A DNA stretch of 64,000 nt from Paracoccus cavernae (GTDB lineage: Bacteria; Pseudomonadota; Alphaproteobacteria; Rhodobacterales; Rhodobacteraceae): NCBI GenBank assembly GCA_030410095.1, contig JAUFRC010000001.1:1004501-1068500 (forward strand). Reading direction: 5' to 3'. The notes under the pieces are model-generated. The model had not been told where the DNA came from. It made no database searches and was given only the letters and a program-made list of their open reading frames with translations. Below, one piece after another: positions 10,961 to 21,742 of this stretch. Made by a program: the position numbers and the translations under genes. Every line of letters begins with the position of its first letter. The first letter of the stretch is position 1.

Positions 10961-11589
10961 TTTTGCCGGCGAAGGCCCTCCTGCTCCTTGGCGGTGTCGA
11001 AGCATTAAGTTGTGTCGTGGAGGTGGCCTTGGGGCCTGTCGTGGTCCTCTCGTCGCGCAGCTTGCGCGGCGGATATGTCCGAGTTCACGCATCCCGCCCA
11101 CAGAGCCGATACACCACCGGCTTGGGCGCGCTTCGGACGTTTGCGGGCTAGCAGCCTTCGGTTCCAAACCCATTGGTTTCAGGTTTCCGGCGTGATTCAA
11201 GTTCCGCAAGGAGACCAGACCGAGGGCAGCTTCTACCGGCTTTTCGAGGGGCAGATTGAGCGTCTGAAGCGGTTTGGCGGGAAAGTGGTTCTGCGGGCGG
11301 ATTTCTGACTCTCCAATCCTTCCAAGAGCCACGGCCCGCTCCGTGATCGCTTCGGAAACCGCCGCGTTTGGGAGGGGCGCAGCTTGGAGCAACCGACCTC
11401 TGGCAGGACGGCCGGACCGTGAATGCGAATGATCCCCAATCATCACAATTCCGAGATTTCACCCCTTCGGAAACCTTCGGAAACCTTCGGAAAGTCGAGA
11501 GGAACTTCACTTTTAGCAAATAAAATCAGCGCAGTGAAAGAGACATATCCCAAGATCGAAAACCCGCCCGTCATTTCAGAACGGCCATT
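10961..11589. other. Long intergenic stretch, no convincing gene
   Basis: Between the kdp promoter region and the efflux operon no frame shows a recognisable protein family. Open frames are present on both strands but look like chance in GC-rich DNA. A short tandem repeat (unit AAACCTTCGG, about three copies) lies at 11463-11493. No tRNA or rRNA seen. Confidence 0.4.
11463..11493. repeat. Short tandem repeat, 10-bp unit x3
   Basis: Three near-perfect consecutive copies of AAACCTTCGG. The first copy is slightly degenerate. No function is evident. Confidence 0.7.
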
Positions 11590-11613
11590 TACATACATTC
11601 GTGAATGTTTGTA
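11590..11613. promoter_or_regulatory. AcrR-type operator upstream of the efflux operon
   Basis: A 24-bp imperfect palindrome with half-sites TACATACATT and GAATGTTTGTA. By eye it matches the 24-bp E. coli AcrR operator at 22 of 24 positions, differing at the centre and in one right-arm base. It lies 38 bases before the repressor start, so the TetR-family protein next to it probably represses its own operon. Confidence 0.75.
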
Positions 11614-11650
11614 TGACCTTGTCTATGGTTGATTGAAGGTGGATCGCGAC

Positions 11651-12273
11651 GTGAGACGGACCAAGGAAGATGCCGAAGAAACCCGCAATGCGATCCTCGA
11701 TGCGGCCGAGATAATCTTCTCCGAAAAGGGCATTTCCGGCCCCTCGCTCGAAAGCATTTCGCGTGCGGCTGGTGCGACCCGCGGTGCGTTTTACTGGCAT
11801 TTCAAGAACAAAACCGACCTGCTCACCGCCTTGCGCTCGCGCAGGGCGCTGCCGCAAGAAGAGCTGCTCGTGCTCGCGGCGACGCAGGGCATGACGATCC
11901 ACTCGGCTTTCTCGAAGCCACCGCCCATGAAATTCTCGCCATTTTCGAGGCCGACGAGAGCCAGCAGCGGATGCTGCGCATCTCGCTCCATGCCGCGGCC
12001 GATCAGGAACTGGCGGATTGGGTCAGCGGCATGAACAACGAGATTTTCGAGAACCTCCAGCGCGTCACGGTTCTGGCGCAAAAGGACGGCAGCCTCCACC
12101 CCGACTTCACCCCGCGCGAAGCGGCAATCCTGATGATGGTGACGATGAACGGCATCGTCAGCGAATGGCTGCGCTCCTCGCGGGCTTTCGGCCTGACCAC
12201 GCTCGGCTGGAAGCTGATTTCGGCGCAGATGTCTCTGATCCGCAAGCCGCTCGGGCACAGGTCCGCGGGTTAA
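11651..12273 (+). CDS. TetR/AcrR-family repressor of the RND efflux operon (one frameshift)
   Basis: N-terminal helix-turn-helix: RRTKEDAEETRNAILDAAE, then SLESISRAAGATRGAFYWHFKNKTDLL, very close to AcrR/TtgR. I chose GTG at 11651 because AAGGTGG sits 7 bases before it; the frame also opens at TTG 11633. The frame changes near 11890; the ligand-binding domain continues (HEILAIFEADESQQRMLRISLH, then LGWKLISAQMSLI). Ends about 110 bases before the membrane fusion gene, same strand. Known members respond to drugs or solvents that the pump exports. Confidence 0.85.
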
Positions 12274-12383
12274 CCCGCGACCCGACCAGCCAAACACCAA
12301 CAGCCTGTTTTTTTCCTCCCTGCCGCAAAGCACCCTCCCCGTCTTTGCGGCGCCGACTTTCGTCCCCATCAGAAAGGCTCGTT

Positions 12384-13612
12384 ATGAAACGACCCAGACT
12401 GCTTGCCTCCACCAGCCTGCTGGCCGGCGCCTTCCTTGCCGTCGCGGCCACCCTGCCCGCTTCGGCTCAGGATGCGCCGCCGCCCGTCGTCAGTACGGTG
12501 ATTGTCAAAGAGGCACCTTTCACCCTGACGGCCCGCCTACCCGGCCGGATCAAGGCCTCGACCATTGCCGAAGTCCGCCCGCAGGTCTCTGGCATCATCA
12601 GCGAGCGCCTTTTCGAGGAAGGTCGCGCGGTCACGAAGGGCGAGCCGCTCTACAAGATCGAGGACGACACCTATTCCGCGGCCGTAGCCGCCGCAAAAGC
12701 CTCTGTCGAAGAGGCCGAGGCGAACTACGAGTTGGCCGTCCGCGAGGCCGAACGCGCCGAAGAGCTTTTCGCCACCCGCGCAGGCTCGGCACAAAAACGC
12801 GACAGCGCGGTCGCGGCCCGCAGCGCGGCCAATGCCGGTCTCCAGATGGCCAAGGCCAAACTGCAAAGCGCCGAAATCGATCTGGACCGTACCACGATCA
12901 CCGCGCCGATTTCAGGCATCATCGGCCTGTCCCAGGCGACCACCGGATCGCTTGTCGGCGCGCAGCAGACGGGTGCATTGACCACGATCCGCGCCATCGA
13001 CACGGTTTATGTCGATGTGACCCAATCGGCCAACGACCTTCTGGACCGTGCCGCCGACCTCAAGAACAACAAGGAAAGTCTGTCGGGTCACGCCACGCTT
13101 TTGCTGCCCAACGGCGTGACCTATCCCGAGACCGGAGAGTTGCGCGCCGCCGAACCGCAGGTCGAGCCGACCACCGGATGGTGACGCTGCGGATTTCTTT
13201 CCCCAACCCCGACCTGCTGCTGCTTCCGGGCCTTTATGTCGAAGTCGAGTTGCCGCAGGCCACCGCCGACAAGGCCGTGCTCGTGCCGATGAATGCGGTG
13301 ATGCGCGACCAAACCGGAGCGGCGAGCGCCTGGGTGGTCGAAGACGGCAAGGTCGCCGTGCGCGAACTGACGATCCTGTCTTCTTCGGGCAACCAATGGG
13401 TTACGACATCGGGTCTGGCAGATGGCGACCGGCTGATCACCTCCGGCTTCCAGAAAGCGGGCCCGGGCGCGCCGGTCTCGATCGCGCCCGATGAAGCTGT
13501 TGCCGGTCAGGAAGGCGGAGCTCCCGCTGCTTCCGGCGCGGCCGAGGAGCAGGCAGCCGCCAGCCCCGCAAGCGGCTCCGGCGCGCCGGTCCAAAGCGCA
13601 GAGGCCCGCTAG
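12384..13612 (+). CDS. RND efflux periplasmic adaptor (membrane fusion protein, AcrA/MexA type; one frameshift)
   Basis: Links the inner-membrane pump to the outer-membrane channel. Signal peptide LLAGAFLAVAATLPASAQ; lipoyl/barrel-sandwich motif PGRIKASTIAEVRPQVSG; long coiled coil (about residues 95-165, rich in A, E, K); then TTITAPISGIIGLSQATTGSLV. The frame breaks near 13167 and resumes with MVTLRISFPNPDLLLLPGLYV, a conserved MFP segment. The tail is an Ala/Gly/Ser-rich low-complexity stretch of about 40 residues. No lipobox Cys is clear at the cleavage site. Followed after 3 bases by the pump gene. Confidence 0.9.
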
Positions 13613-13615
13613 AGC

Positions 13616-16600
13616 ATGGCACGGTTCTTCATCAACAGACCCATCTTTGCATGGGTCATCGCCATCATCATCATGGGCCTCGGCGCACTGGCGATCACGC
13701 GGCTGCCCATCTCCCAATATCCCTCGATCGCCGGTCCTTCGGTGGTGATCGGCGCGACCTACCCCGGTGCATCGGCCGAAACAGTGGCCGATACGGTCGT
13801 CCAGATCATCGAGAAGGAAATGACCGGCCTCGACGGGTTGCGCTACATCAGCTCCTCGACGACATCGACCGGACGCGCGACCGTGACACTTACATTCGAG
13901 ATCGGAACCGATCCCGATATCGCGCAGGTTCAGGTCCAGAACAAACTGGCGCAGGCCGAAGCGGGCCTGCCCTCGGTCGTGCAGCGTCAGGGCGTGACCG
14001 TCGAGAAATCGGCGACCGGCTTTTTGATGGTCCTCGCGCTGGTGTCCGAGGACGGCAGCAAACGCGACCTCGACCTCGCCGATTACCTCAACTCCTATAT
14101 GGTCGAGCCGGTCTCGCGGCTTGAAGGCGTCGGCAAGGTCGAAGTCTTCGGGTCGGAATATGCGATGCGCATCTGGCTCGATCCGCAAAAGCTGAAATAT
14201 TACGACCTCTCGCCCAGTGTGGTGACGCAGGCGATCTCCGCACAGAACGCGCAGATTTCGGCGGGCAGCTTCGGCTCCATGCCAGCGCCCGAGGGGCAGC
14301 TGCTCAACGCCACCATCACCGCGCAATCGCTTCTCCAAACCCCGAGGATTTCGAGCGCATCGTCCTGCGCACCGATACCGACGGCGGCATGGTTCTGCTC
14401 AAGGATGTCGCGCGTGCCGAACTCGGCACCGAGAACTACGAGATCGAGGCCTTCTTCAACGGCAAGGCCGCCGCCGGCATGGCGATCCAGCTCGCATCCG
14501 GCGCCAATGCGCTGGATACGGCCGAACTCGTCAAAGCCAAAATGGCCGAGCTGGCCGAGAGCCTGCCCGCCGGTGTCACCTACGAGATCCCTTATGACAC
14601 GACGCCTTTCGTCGTGATCTCGATCGAGGCGGTGATCCATACCTTGATCGAGGCAATCGGTCTGGTTTTCCTCGTGATGCTGGTTTTCCTTCAGAACTTC
14701 CGCGCCACGCTGATCCCGACCATGGCCGTTCCGGTCGTGCTTTTGGGCACGATGGGCGTGATGGCAACGCTCGGCTTTACGATCAACACGCTGACCATGC
14801 TCGCGATGGTGCTCGCGATCGGCTTGCTGGTCGATGACGCCATCGTCGTCGTCGAGAACGTCGAGCGCATCATGGCCGAGGAACATGTCGGCCCCAAGGA
14901 AGCCACAGAGCGGTCGATGGACGAGATCTCGGGCGCGTTGGTCGGGATCGGCATCGTGGTCTCGGCAGTCTTCGTGCCGATGGCCTTTTTCGGCGGCTCG
15001 ACCGGCGAGATGTACAAGCAATTCGCGGTAACCATCGTTTCGGCGATGGGACTTTCGGTGCTGATCGCCCTGATCTTCACGCCCGCGCTTTGCGCCACCA
15101 TGCTCAAGGCGCACAGCAAGGAGCCGCCCAAGACTGCCATCGGACGTCTGGGCGCGGGCTTCAGCCGCGGCTTCGAGCGCCGTTTTTCCGGCCTGACCTC
15201 GGCCTATGCCGGCGGCGTGCGCCGGGTGACGGCAGGTCCGATGCGGATGTTGATCGTCTTTGCCCTGATCCTTGTGGGCATGGTCGCGCTTACCAGCGCA
15301 CCCCGACATCCTTCCTTCCCGACGAGGATCAGGGCGCGCTCATGACCATTGTCCAGCTGCCCTCGGGCGCAACCGCCTCGCAAACCGAAGCGGTGCTGAG
15401 AAAGGTCGAGAACTACTACAGCACCGCCGAGGCCAAGAACGTCGAAGCCGTCTTTTCCATTCGCGGCTTTTCGTTCTCGGGTCAGGGCCAGAACATGGGC
15501 ATGATGTTCGTCAAGCTCAAGGATTGGAAGGAGCGCTCCGCCCCCGAGGATCCCGCGCAGGCCATTGCCGCCCGCGCCTTCGGCCCCTGATGGGCGGGAT
15601 CAGCGAAGCGATCGTGGTTCCGATCGTGCCGCCCGCCGTGATGGAACTGGGCAACTCGAACGGCTTCTCTGCCTATTTGCAGGCGAATGCCGGACAGAGC
15701 CATGAAGAACTTCTGGCAGCCCGCAACCAGCTTTTGGGCATGGCATCGCAGGATCCGCGCCTGACCGGCGTGCGTCCGAACGGGGTCGAGGATGCCTCGC
15801 AGTTCCGCCTCAATATCGACTGGGCCGAGGCGGGTGCGGTCGGCGTCACCGCCACCGATGTCGGCACCTTCCTCACGACGATCTGGTCGAGCTCCTACGT
15901 CAACGACTTCCTCTACGAGGGTCGAGTCAAACGGGTCTATGTGCAGGGCGAGCCCTGGGCGCGGACCTCGCCCGACGACATGGCCTTGTGGCGCATCCCG
16001 AATGCCAACGGCGATTTTGTCGATCTCTCGACCATCGCGACGCAGGAATGGGTCTTCGGCCCGCAGCAGGTCAGCCGCTATAATGCGCTGCCCTCGATGG
16101 AATCGAAGGTTCGCCCGCAAGCGGCTACTCCTCGGGCGATGCGATGAACGCCATGGAGGAGCTGGCGGCGCAATTGCCGCCGGGCTTCTCGCTGCAATGG
16201 ACGGGCATGTCGCTCGAGGAAAGAGAGGCGGGTGCAGGCGCCATGCTGCTTTACGCCTTGGCGCTGAGCACCGTCTTCCTGTGTCTGGCCGCGCTTTACG
16301 AAAGCTGGTCGATCCCGATCGCGGTGCTGCTGGCGATGCCGGTGGGCATTCTGGGTGCGCTTCTGGGCGCACTGATCGGCGGGCAGTCGAACGGCGTCTA
16401 CTTCCAGGTCGGGCTTCTGACCGTGGTGGGCCTGACCGGCAAGAACGGGATCATGATCGTCGAGTTCGCCCGCGAGCGGATGGCGACGCTTGGCGAAGGT
16501 GCGCTCGAGGCCGTACGCAAGTCGGCAGAGCTGCGGTTCCGCCCGATCCTGATGACCTCTCTGGCATTCGGGCTCGGGGTGGTGCCACTGGTCCTGTCCT

Positions 16601-16839
16601 CGGGCGCGGGTGCGGGCGCTAGGGTCGCGATCGGCTATGCGACGCTCTTCGGGACGATCACGGGCACCGCGCTTGCGATCTTCTTCGTGCCGGTCTTCTT
16701 CATCCTCGTGACGCGGCTCTTCGACCGCTCGGGATCGGATAAAGGTGCCCCGAACAGCAAGAGCGCCGCGACGGGTCCGACCACGCCGGTCGCGGCCCAA
16801 GCCGCAAGCCCGACCACGGCGACATCTGCGGGCGCTTGA
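13616..16839 (+). CDS. RND efflux pump, HAE1 family (AcrB/MexB type; four frameshifts)
   Basis: Proton-driven multidrug exporter. It starts [20 protein letters not shown], the HAE1 hallmark. The proton-relay region of TM4 is visible as [19 protein letters not shown], with the conserved DD pair. The C-terminal part shows [14 protein letters not shown] with the relay Lys. Frames change near 14342, 15291, 15587 and 16103; at 16103 an AAA run reads AA. Joined length is about 1,075 residues, as in AcrB. The tail after the last helix is rich in A, S, T and P. Confidence 0.92.
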
Positions 16840-16873
16840 CCCGCGGATGGATCCTCCGGCACAGTTGCTCCGT

Positions 16874-16932
16874 TCTGCCGGCCCCGATCAGGCCGGCAGA
16901 CAGCACCGGCGGCGGAAGCCCTTTCCGCCGCC
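16874..16932 (+). terminator. Two consecutive stem-loops after the pump gene
   Basis: CTGCCGGCC pairs with GGCCGGCAG (16874-16898) and then CCGGCGGCGG pairs with CCGCCGCCGG (about 16904-16932). Neither is followed by a good T run, so they may attenuate or process the transcript between the pump gene and the outer-membrane gene. The remaining 298-base gap shows no other gene. Confidence 0.4.
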
Positions 16933-17137
16933 GGATCTACCCGGGTGCCCCGTGCGGCAACCGCGCCGCGCGCCACCGGCTTCCCCGCGCCCTGCAAGGG
17001 CCGCATGTTCGACCTTCCGCCCCGTCAGCAAGTCTGCGGGCCAATAGAAAAGGCTTTTTCACGGGCCGAAAACGTCAGCTCTCCCCTTTCGGCGTGACGC
17101 GCGCCACCCAGCCCTTTCCTCAGGACGAGACAAACAG

Positions 17138-18533
17138 ATGACACAATCGACACGCCTTTCCCGCCGCGGCCTTCTGGCAGGACTTTCCTCGGTCGGCCTG
17201 CTTGCGGCCTGCGGCACGACCACGCCCTTCACCGCACCCAAAGCCGATGTTGCCGACCGTTTCGCGGGCAATTCTCCGGCACGACGGGCGGGTGCGAATA
17301 CATGGTGGGCGGCCTTCCGCGATTCCCAGCTCGACCGGCTGGTCAATGACGGGCTCGCGCGCAACCTCGACGTCATGAGCGCCGTCGCCTCGATCCGCGA
17401 GGCCGAGGCCAATGCCCGTCTTGTCGGCGCTAGCGATCTGCCGCAGATCACCGCCTCGGCGAGCGGCCAGCGCGGCGACAGCACCGGCGCGGGCACCGTT
17501 TCCGAAACGAGCTCGGGCACGCTCGGCGTTTCCTGGATGATCGATGTATTCGGTGCCAACCGCGCGGCACGCCGCGGCGCGCGTGCCGATCTCGATGCGG
17601 CCTATCTGTCGGCGGATGTGGCGCGGCTCACCGTCGTCAGCGCCATTGCTTCGGCCTATATCGACGCGCGCTATTACCAGAACATGCGCGATCTGACGCG
17701 GCAGAGCCTCGAAAGCCGTAAGCAATCGCTGCGCCTGACCGAGCAGCAGGATGTTCTGGGCGCTTCGACCCGCATCGACGTGCTGCAGGCCGAGCAACTG
17801 GTGACCCAGGCCGAAGCCGCGCTGCCGCCGCTCGAAACCGGCTTCGACCAATCGGTGAACCGGCTGGCGACCCTGACCGACAGCACCAGCAGCGCGGTCG
17901 CCGCCGCCCTGCGCAAATCGGGCGGCACCCAACCGCGCGCGCGCTATAGCGCCAGCGTCGGGGTTCCGGCCGATGTGATCCGCGCGCGTCCCGATGTCCG
18001 CATGAGCGAGCGCCAATTCGCATCCGCCATGGCCGGAGTGGATCAGGCACAGGCGGCCTTTACCCCCAGCTCACCCTCTCCGGCTCGGTCACGCCGCTCA
18101 ATATCAGCGGTGGCGGCAGCATGAAGACCTGGGGCTTCGGCCCGCAGCTTTCGGTTCCCTCTTTTCGGGCGGAGCCAATAGCGCGCGTCTTTCCGCGGCC
18201 CAGGCCCGGGCCGAACAGGCGCGGCTGGCTTGGCGTTCGTCGGTTCTGGCGGCGGTCGAAGAGGTCGAAAACGCTCTTGCCGGCTATAACCGCGACTCGC
18301 GGCTGGTGGCGGCCCAGACCAAGCTTGTGGGCAATGCCGAGGAATCGGTGGGGCTGACGCGGGATTCCTACGAATACGGCGAATCCGAATTCTTCCCCGT
18401 TCTGGATGCCGAACGCGTGCTTTTGTCCTCGCGTCAGGAACTCGCCGGTGCACTGCGCCAGCAGAGCCTGAACTTCATCAAACTGAGTGCGGCGGCCGCA
18501 GGTGGTATCGGCCTGAAAGCGGCTGCTTCCTGA
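17138..18533 (+). CDS. Outer-membrane efflux lipoprotein, NodT/OprM family (frameshifted near the 3' end)
   Basis: Outer-membrane channel of the tripartite pump. RR-containing signal peptide with lipobox LLAAC (Cys at about residue 25), so lipid-anchored. Family segments: WWAAFRDSQLDRLVNDGLARNLDV, ASIREAEANAR, VLGASTRIDVLQAEQLVTQAEA, VPADVIRARPDVRMSERQFASA. Frame changes near 18062 and 18160; the last ~125 residues (SARLSAAQARAEQARLAWRSSVLAAVEEVENAL) then follow. About 465 residues. Downstream of the pump gene and co-oriented. Confidence 0.88.
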
Positions 18534-18555
18534 GACAGCGCGCCCTCACAAAGAC

Positions 18556-18581
18556 GGATCGGGCCGGAGGCGGCCCGATCC
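18556..18581. terminator. Bidirectional stem-loop between convergent genes
   Basis: GGATCGGGCC pairs perfectly with GGCCCGATCC around a 6-base loop, between the efflux lipoprotein gene and the convergent metallopeptidase gene. No T run; placement supports a transcription stop for either strand. Confidence 0.55.
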
Positions 18582-18644
18582 CCAGACGCCCGCCATCACA
18601 AGCCCAAGCGGGCATTCGCCATCGACGGGCGGCCTCACCCGTGC

Positions 18645-20138
18645 CTAGACTTCTTCCGGCTGCCAGCGATCGGCAGCGAGATCCAAAGGATAGATCGGAC
18701 GGCGAAGCTTCCGGAACGGGAAAAGGCTGTAATCCGAGCCGGTCACGCCCCTCCGGCACATTCGACGACCGCGCTGGCGAGCGGTTCGAAGACGGGACGG
18801 CAATACATGCGCGATTTCATCACCAGATAGCGGGCCTCGGCGGGATCGATGCCGACCGAGAGGAAGACCGACTGGTCCCAAGGCTCGTGCGTGGTTTCGG
18901 TGACCAGCAGTTTTGCGGTACCGGTATCGATGACCGCCGCGCGACCCATCGCACATTCCATACCGGTATAGATCGGGCCGGTGATGGTGTAGCGTCCGTC
19001 CCCCAAGCGCGAAACCCTGCCCGTCACCCGCAACGGAGGGCGCGGCGCGGGAAAGCCTTCGGCCGCGATCTTGTTGCCGAGCTCCAGCGTGATCTCGCTG
19101 CCGCTTCCGGCGGCAAAGGCCTCCGCCACAGCTTGGGGATCATGGAACGGACCGGCGACAATGCCGCCCAGCCCCGCCTCGAGGGCTGCTTCGAGCACAT
19201 CCATATTGTCGCAAGTGCCGCCCGACATGCAGTTGTCGCCGTGATCGAGCATCAGCACGGGCCCGCCATATTGCTCCGCCGCGCGCCGCGACGCGGCGAT
19301 AGAGTCGGCCAACGGCTCCTGCGTATAGACGAAGCCCTCGCGCCTCGCCCAAACCGCGTCGGCGATCTTGCCCGCAACCGCTGCCGGATCGAGATCCGCT
19401 GTCGTCACCGCAACGACGCAGGGCCCCGCCTCGGCCAGATCGGCAGCCGGAAAGCCGCCGAAGAAAGTGACCCCGAGGACCCCGCCTCTGCCTCTGCCGC
19501 GCGTGAAAGCGCGACAATATCGGCCATCGCGCCGTCAACGGTTGTATTCATCATCAGCGTATGCGCCAAAAGCGGCGGTTGGACGAGCGCCATGCGCGGC
19601 CGCGCCCCGCCCGAACGGATCTGCTCCATCACGCGGCAGACATGCGCGCCGGTCTCGAACATGTCGATATGGGGATAGGTCTTGAAGCCGATCAGGACGT
19701 CGCAATTCTCGACCATCTTGCGGGTGATATTGCCGTGCAGATCCAGCGCGACACCGACCGGAACTCCGGGCGCGGCACGGCGGATGCGGGCCAGAAGTTC
19801 CCCCTCGCCGTCGTCATGGCTCTGCGTGACCATAGCGCCATGCAGATCGAGCAGGATCATGTCGCAGCCGAGCCCGATATCGGCCAGAAGCGCAGCAGCC
19901 ATGGCCTCGAAGGCCTCGTCGTCGACCGGACCGCTCGGCCAGGCATGTGCGACGAGCGGGCAGGAGATTTCCGCGCCAAGCCCCTCGGCATAGCGATGGA
20001 AGGCACCAAGGGCCGTCGACATCCCGTCGGCCAGAGCAAGCGCCTCGGCCCCCAAAGCGGATTGAACGCCGCAAGCGGTGTGGGAAGCGGAGAAAACGTA
20101 TTTGTTTCATGGTTCTGGCGGGCGATGACGATACGAAT
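18645..20138 (-). CDS. M81-family metallopeptidase, MlrC-like (frameshifted; start codon unclear)
   Basis: Relative of microcystin-degradation protein MlrC. Joining four frames gives IVIARQNHETNTFSPLPTPLAAF, a central DLHGAMVTQSHDDGEGELL and LDLHGNITRKMVENCDVLIGFKTYPHIDM, then VLMLDHGDNCMSGGTCDNMDVL and a C-terminal GVTGSDYSLFPFRKLRRPIYPLD. These carry the His/Asp residues expected to bind zinc. Breaks lie near 20050, 19475 and 18750. The only start that fits the N-terminus is ATT at 20138, with AGGA 8 bases upstream; an ATG changed by a base error is equally possible. About 497 residues. Substrate in this organism unknown. Confidence 0.82.
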
Positions 20139-20563
20139 GGCACTGATCCTGCGACTGTCGGAGACGTGGGCGGAGCTAATAACATTCGCCGCGGGTGGGC
20201 AACGGCAGGCGCTTCAGACTTAGGGTTGAAGGGGGCAGATCCGGCCACGTCGGCACGCGGCCCCATCAAGCGGGGGCGGCGAGACCCTTGCCTGTCCATC
20301 CGTCAGGCAGATCTCATGCGGAAAACAGCAAAGGCGGCACAAACCTGAAAATGCGTGGCGTCGGTCAGGCTGTGAACAGCCCGCCCGCTTGACCCGAAAG
20401 CATGCGTCTCTTCTGCGCAGGACTGAAAGTGCGAGGATTTGCGTCCATAACCTTGTCGCTCGAAGCAAGCCCACGCCCTTTGCTCTGTCGATGTCCCGAC
20501 ATACCCGCAGCGTCCCGACACCCGACGGAGACAGGCCGCGCCAAAGCCCTCCGGCTCGCCCGA
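20139..20563. other. 425-base gap, no supported gene
   Basis: Lies between the acetyltransferase gene and the metallopeptidase gene, both leftward. It must hold the metallopeptidase promoter. Short open frames on both strands show no recognisable family. Confidence 0.4.
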
Positions 20564-21145
20564 TCAGGCGAGCGAAACGGATTTCGTGAACAGGGTCCAT
20601 ATGCGCGCTTCGACCTCCCAATCGTCCTTGACGACGGGGCGGCTCGCGATCTCCCGATAGCCCTTCGCCCTGTAAAGACGCAGGGCGTCGCGGTGGGTGT
20701 CCGCCGCAATCAGGCTGATCGTGTCGTGACCGGCGGATCGGGCGATGGTCTCGGCCTCGGCCAGCAGAGCACTGCCCAGACCCTTGCCGCGAAACGCCGC
20801 ATCCGTGGCCAGAACATTCAGATACCACGACCCAGGTGCCAGCGCCTCGAGCTCCAGCAGCGGCACGAAAATCGGCGGCGTGTCGGGCTCGATCGGGGCG
20901 GGCTCCTCCTCGGCGGGATAGCCGAGCAGACAGGCGCCGACCGCGCCGCCGCTCTCGGCAAGCCAAGCGTTGCGGTAGGAAAAATTGCCGCTCTCGCGCG
21001 CCGCCCGCTCTTGGCCCAAGGCCCAAGGGTCTCCATCCGGTCCGGCCGATTTGCGCCAGAAATGCAGCGGCAGATCATCCGCCGCCATATTGATGAAGCG
21101 CACCAGATGAGCGGCATCCGACGCTCTTGCCCTGCGGATCTCCAT
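20564..21145 (-). CDS. GNAT-family N-acetyltransferase
   Basis: Acyl-CoA-dependent acetyltransferase of about 193 residues, intact. The start at 21145 (MEIRRARASDAAHLVRF) matches the usual GNAT beginning. Motif A is clear: YLNVLATDAAFRGKGLGSALL with the pantetheine-binding R-x-x-G-x-G pattern; motif B follows as DTHRDALRLYRAKGYREI. Substrate unknown. Divergent from the cupin gene; the 174-base gap between them should hold both promoters. Confidence 0.85.
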   Translation of the reverse strand: MEIRRARASDAAHLVRFINMAADDLPLHFWRKSAGPDGDPWALGQERAARESGNFSYRNAWLAESGGAVGACLLGYPAEEEPAPIEPDTPPIFVPLLELEALAPGSWYLNVLATDAAFRGKGLGSALLAEAETIARSAGHDTISLIAADTHRDALRLYRAKGYREIASRPVVKDDWEVEARIWTLFTKSVSLA

Positions 21146-21319
21146 AGCTCTTTCCCGTCCTTGCCCGCGCCCTTGCGCCTGAACGGTTTTCGACGATTTG
21201 GCGCGCGCTCGCCAGCCCTTTCCGGCACCGCAGGGCTGAGCAAATCGTCTGGCTTGCGCGGCGCGGCGTACCCGCCTACCAAAGACCATCACGCAGGCAA
21301 CGCCCCATGAGGACAGCAT

Positions 21320-21671
21320 ATGAGCGAGACGGTTTTCCGCTTCCCGCCCCCGGCCCCGAGCCCATCACCACCGATCTGGAGGGCTGGACCAAGATCGAGG
21401 GCAACCCGACCATGCGCTACTGGATCCAGCACAGCTCGCAGGACGGCAGCGTCATCTCGGGGACCTGGGAGGCGACGACCGGCACCTGGCGCGCGCATTA
21501 CCAGTTCTACGAATTCGTGCATCTGATCGAGGGCGCATCACCATCACCCCCGATGACGGCGCGCCCGTCACGCTGAACCCCGGTGACGCTTTCGTGGTCG
21601 AACCAAACTTCAAAGGCACCTGGACCATCGAAGCGCCGGTGCGCAAGCATTTTGCCATCAAGCTGAAGTAA
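21320..21671 (+). CDS. Cupin-domain protein (DUF861-like; two frameshifts)
   Basis: Small beta-barrel protein of about 116 residues. SD GAGGA lies 6 bases before the ATG. It starts MSETVFRFP and changes frame in a run of C near 21350; then it reads TDLEGWTKIEGNPTMRYWIQH and SGTWEATTGTWRAHYQFYEFVHLIEG. After another change near 21537 it ends ITPDDGAPVTLNPGDAFVVEPNFKGTWTIEAPVRKHF. The W-E-x-T-x-G-x-W/F pattern and the GDAFVVEPNFKGTW end are typical of DUF861 cupins. It sits 71 bases before an amidohydrolase gene and is probably co-transcribed. Confidence 0.78.
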
Positions 21672-21742
21672 GCCGCAGTAAGCCGCGCCGCCGTTCCGGT
21701 GCCTCCTTCGGGACCGGAACGGCCTTTGCAGGACCAACCGAA

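Noticed and set aside
11148..11519. Short ORFs in the efflux-kdp spacer
   Set aside because: No SD, no family motif and composition expected from random GC-rich DNA.
20402..21310. Plus-strand ORF starting MRLFCAGLKV, resembling the start of MlrC proteins
   Set aside because: Only the first few residues resemble the family; the rest is antisense to the acetyltransferase gene.
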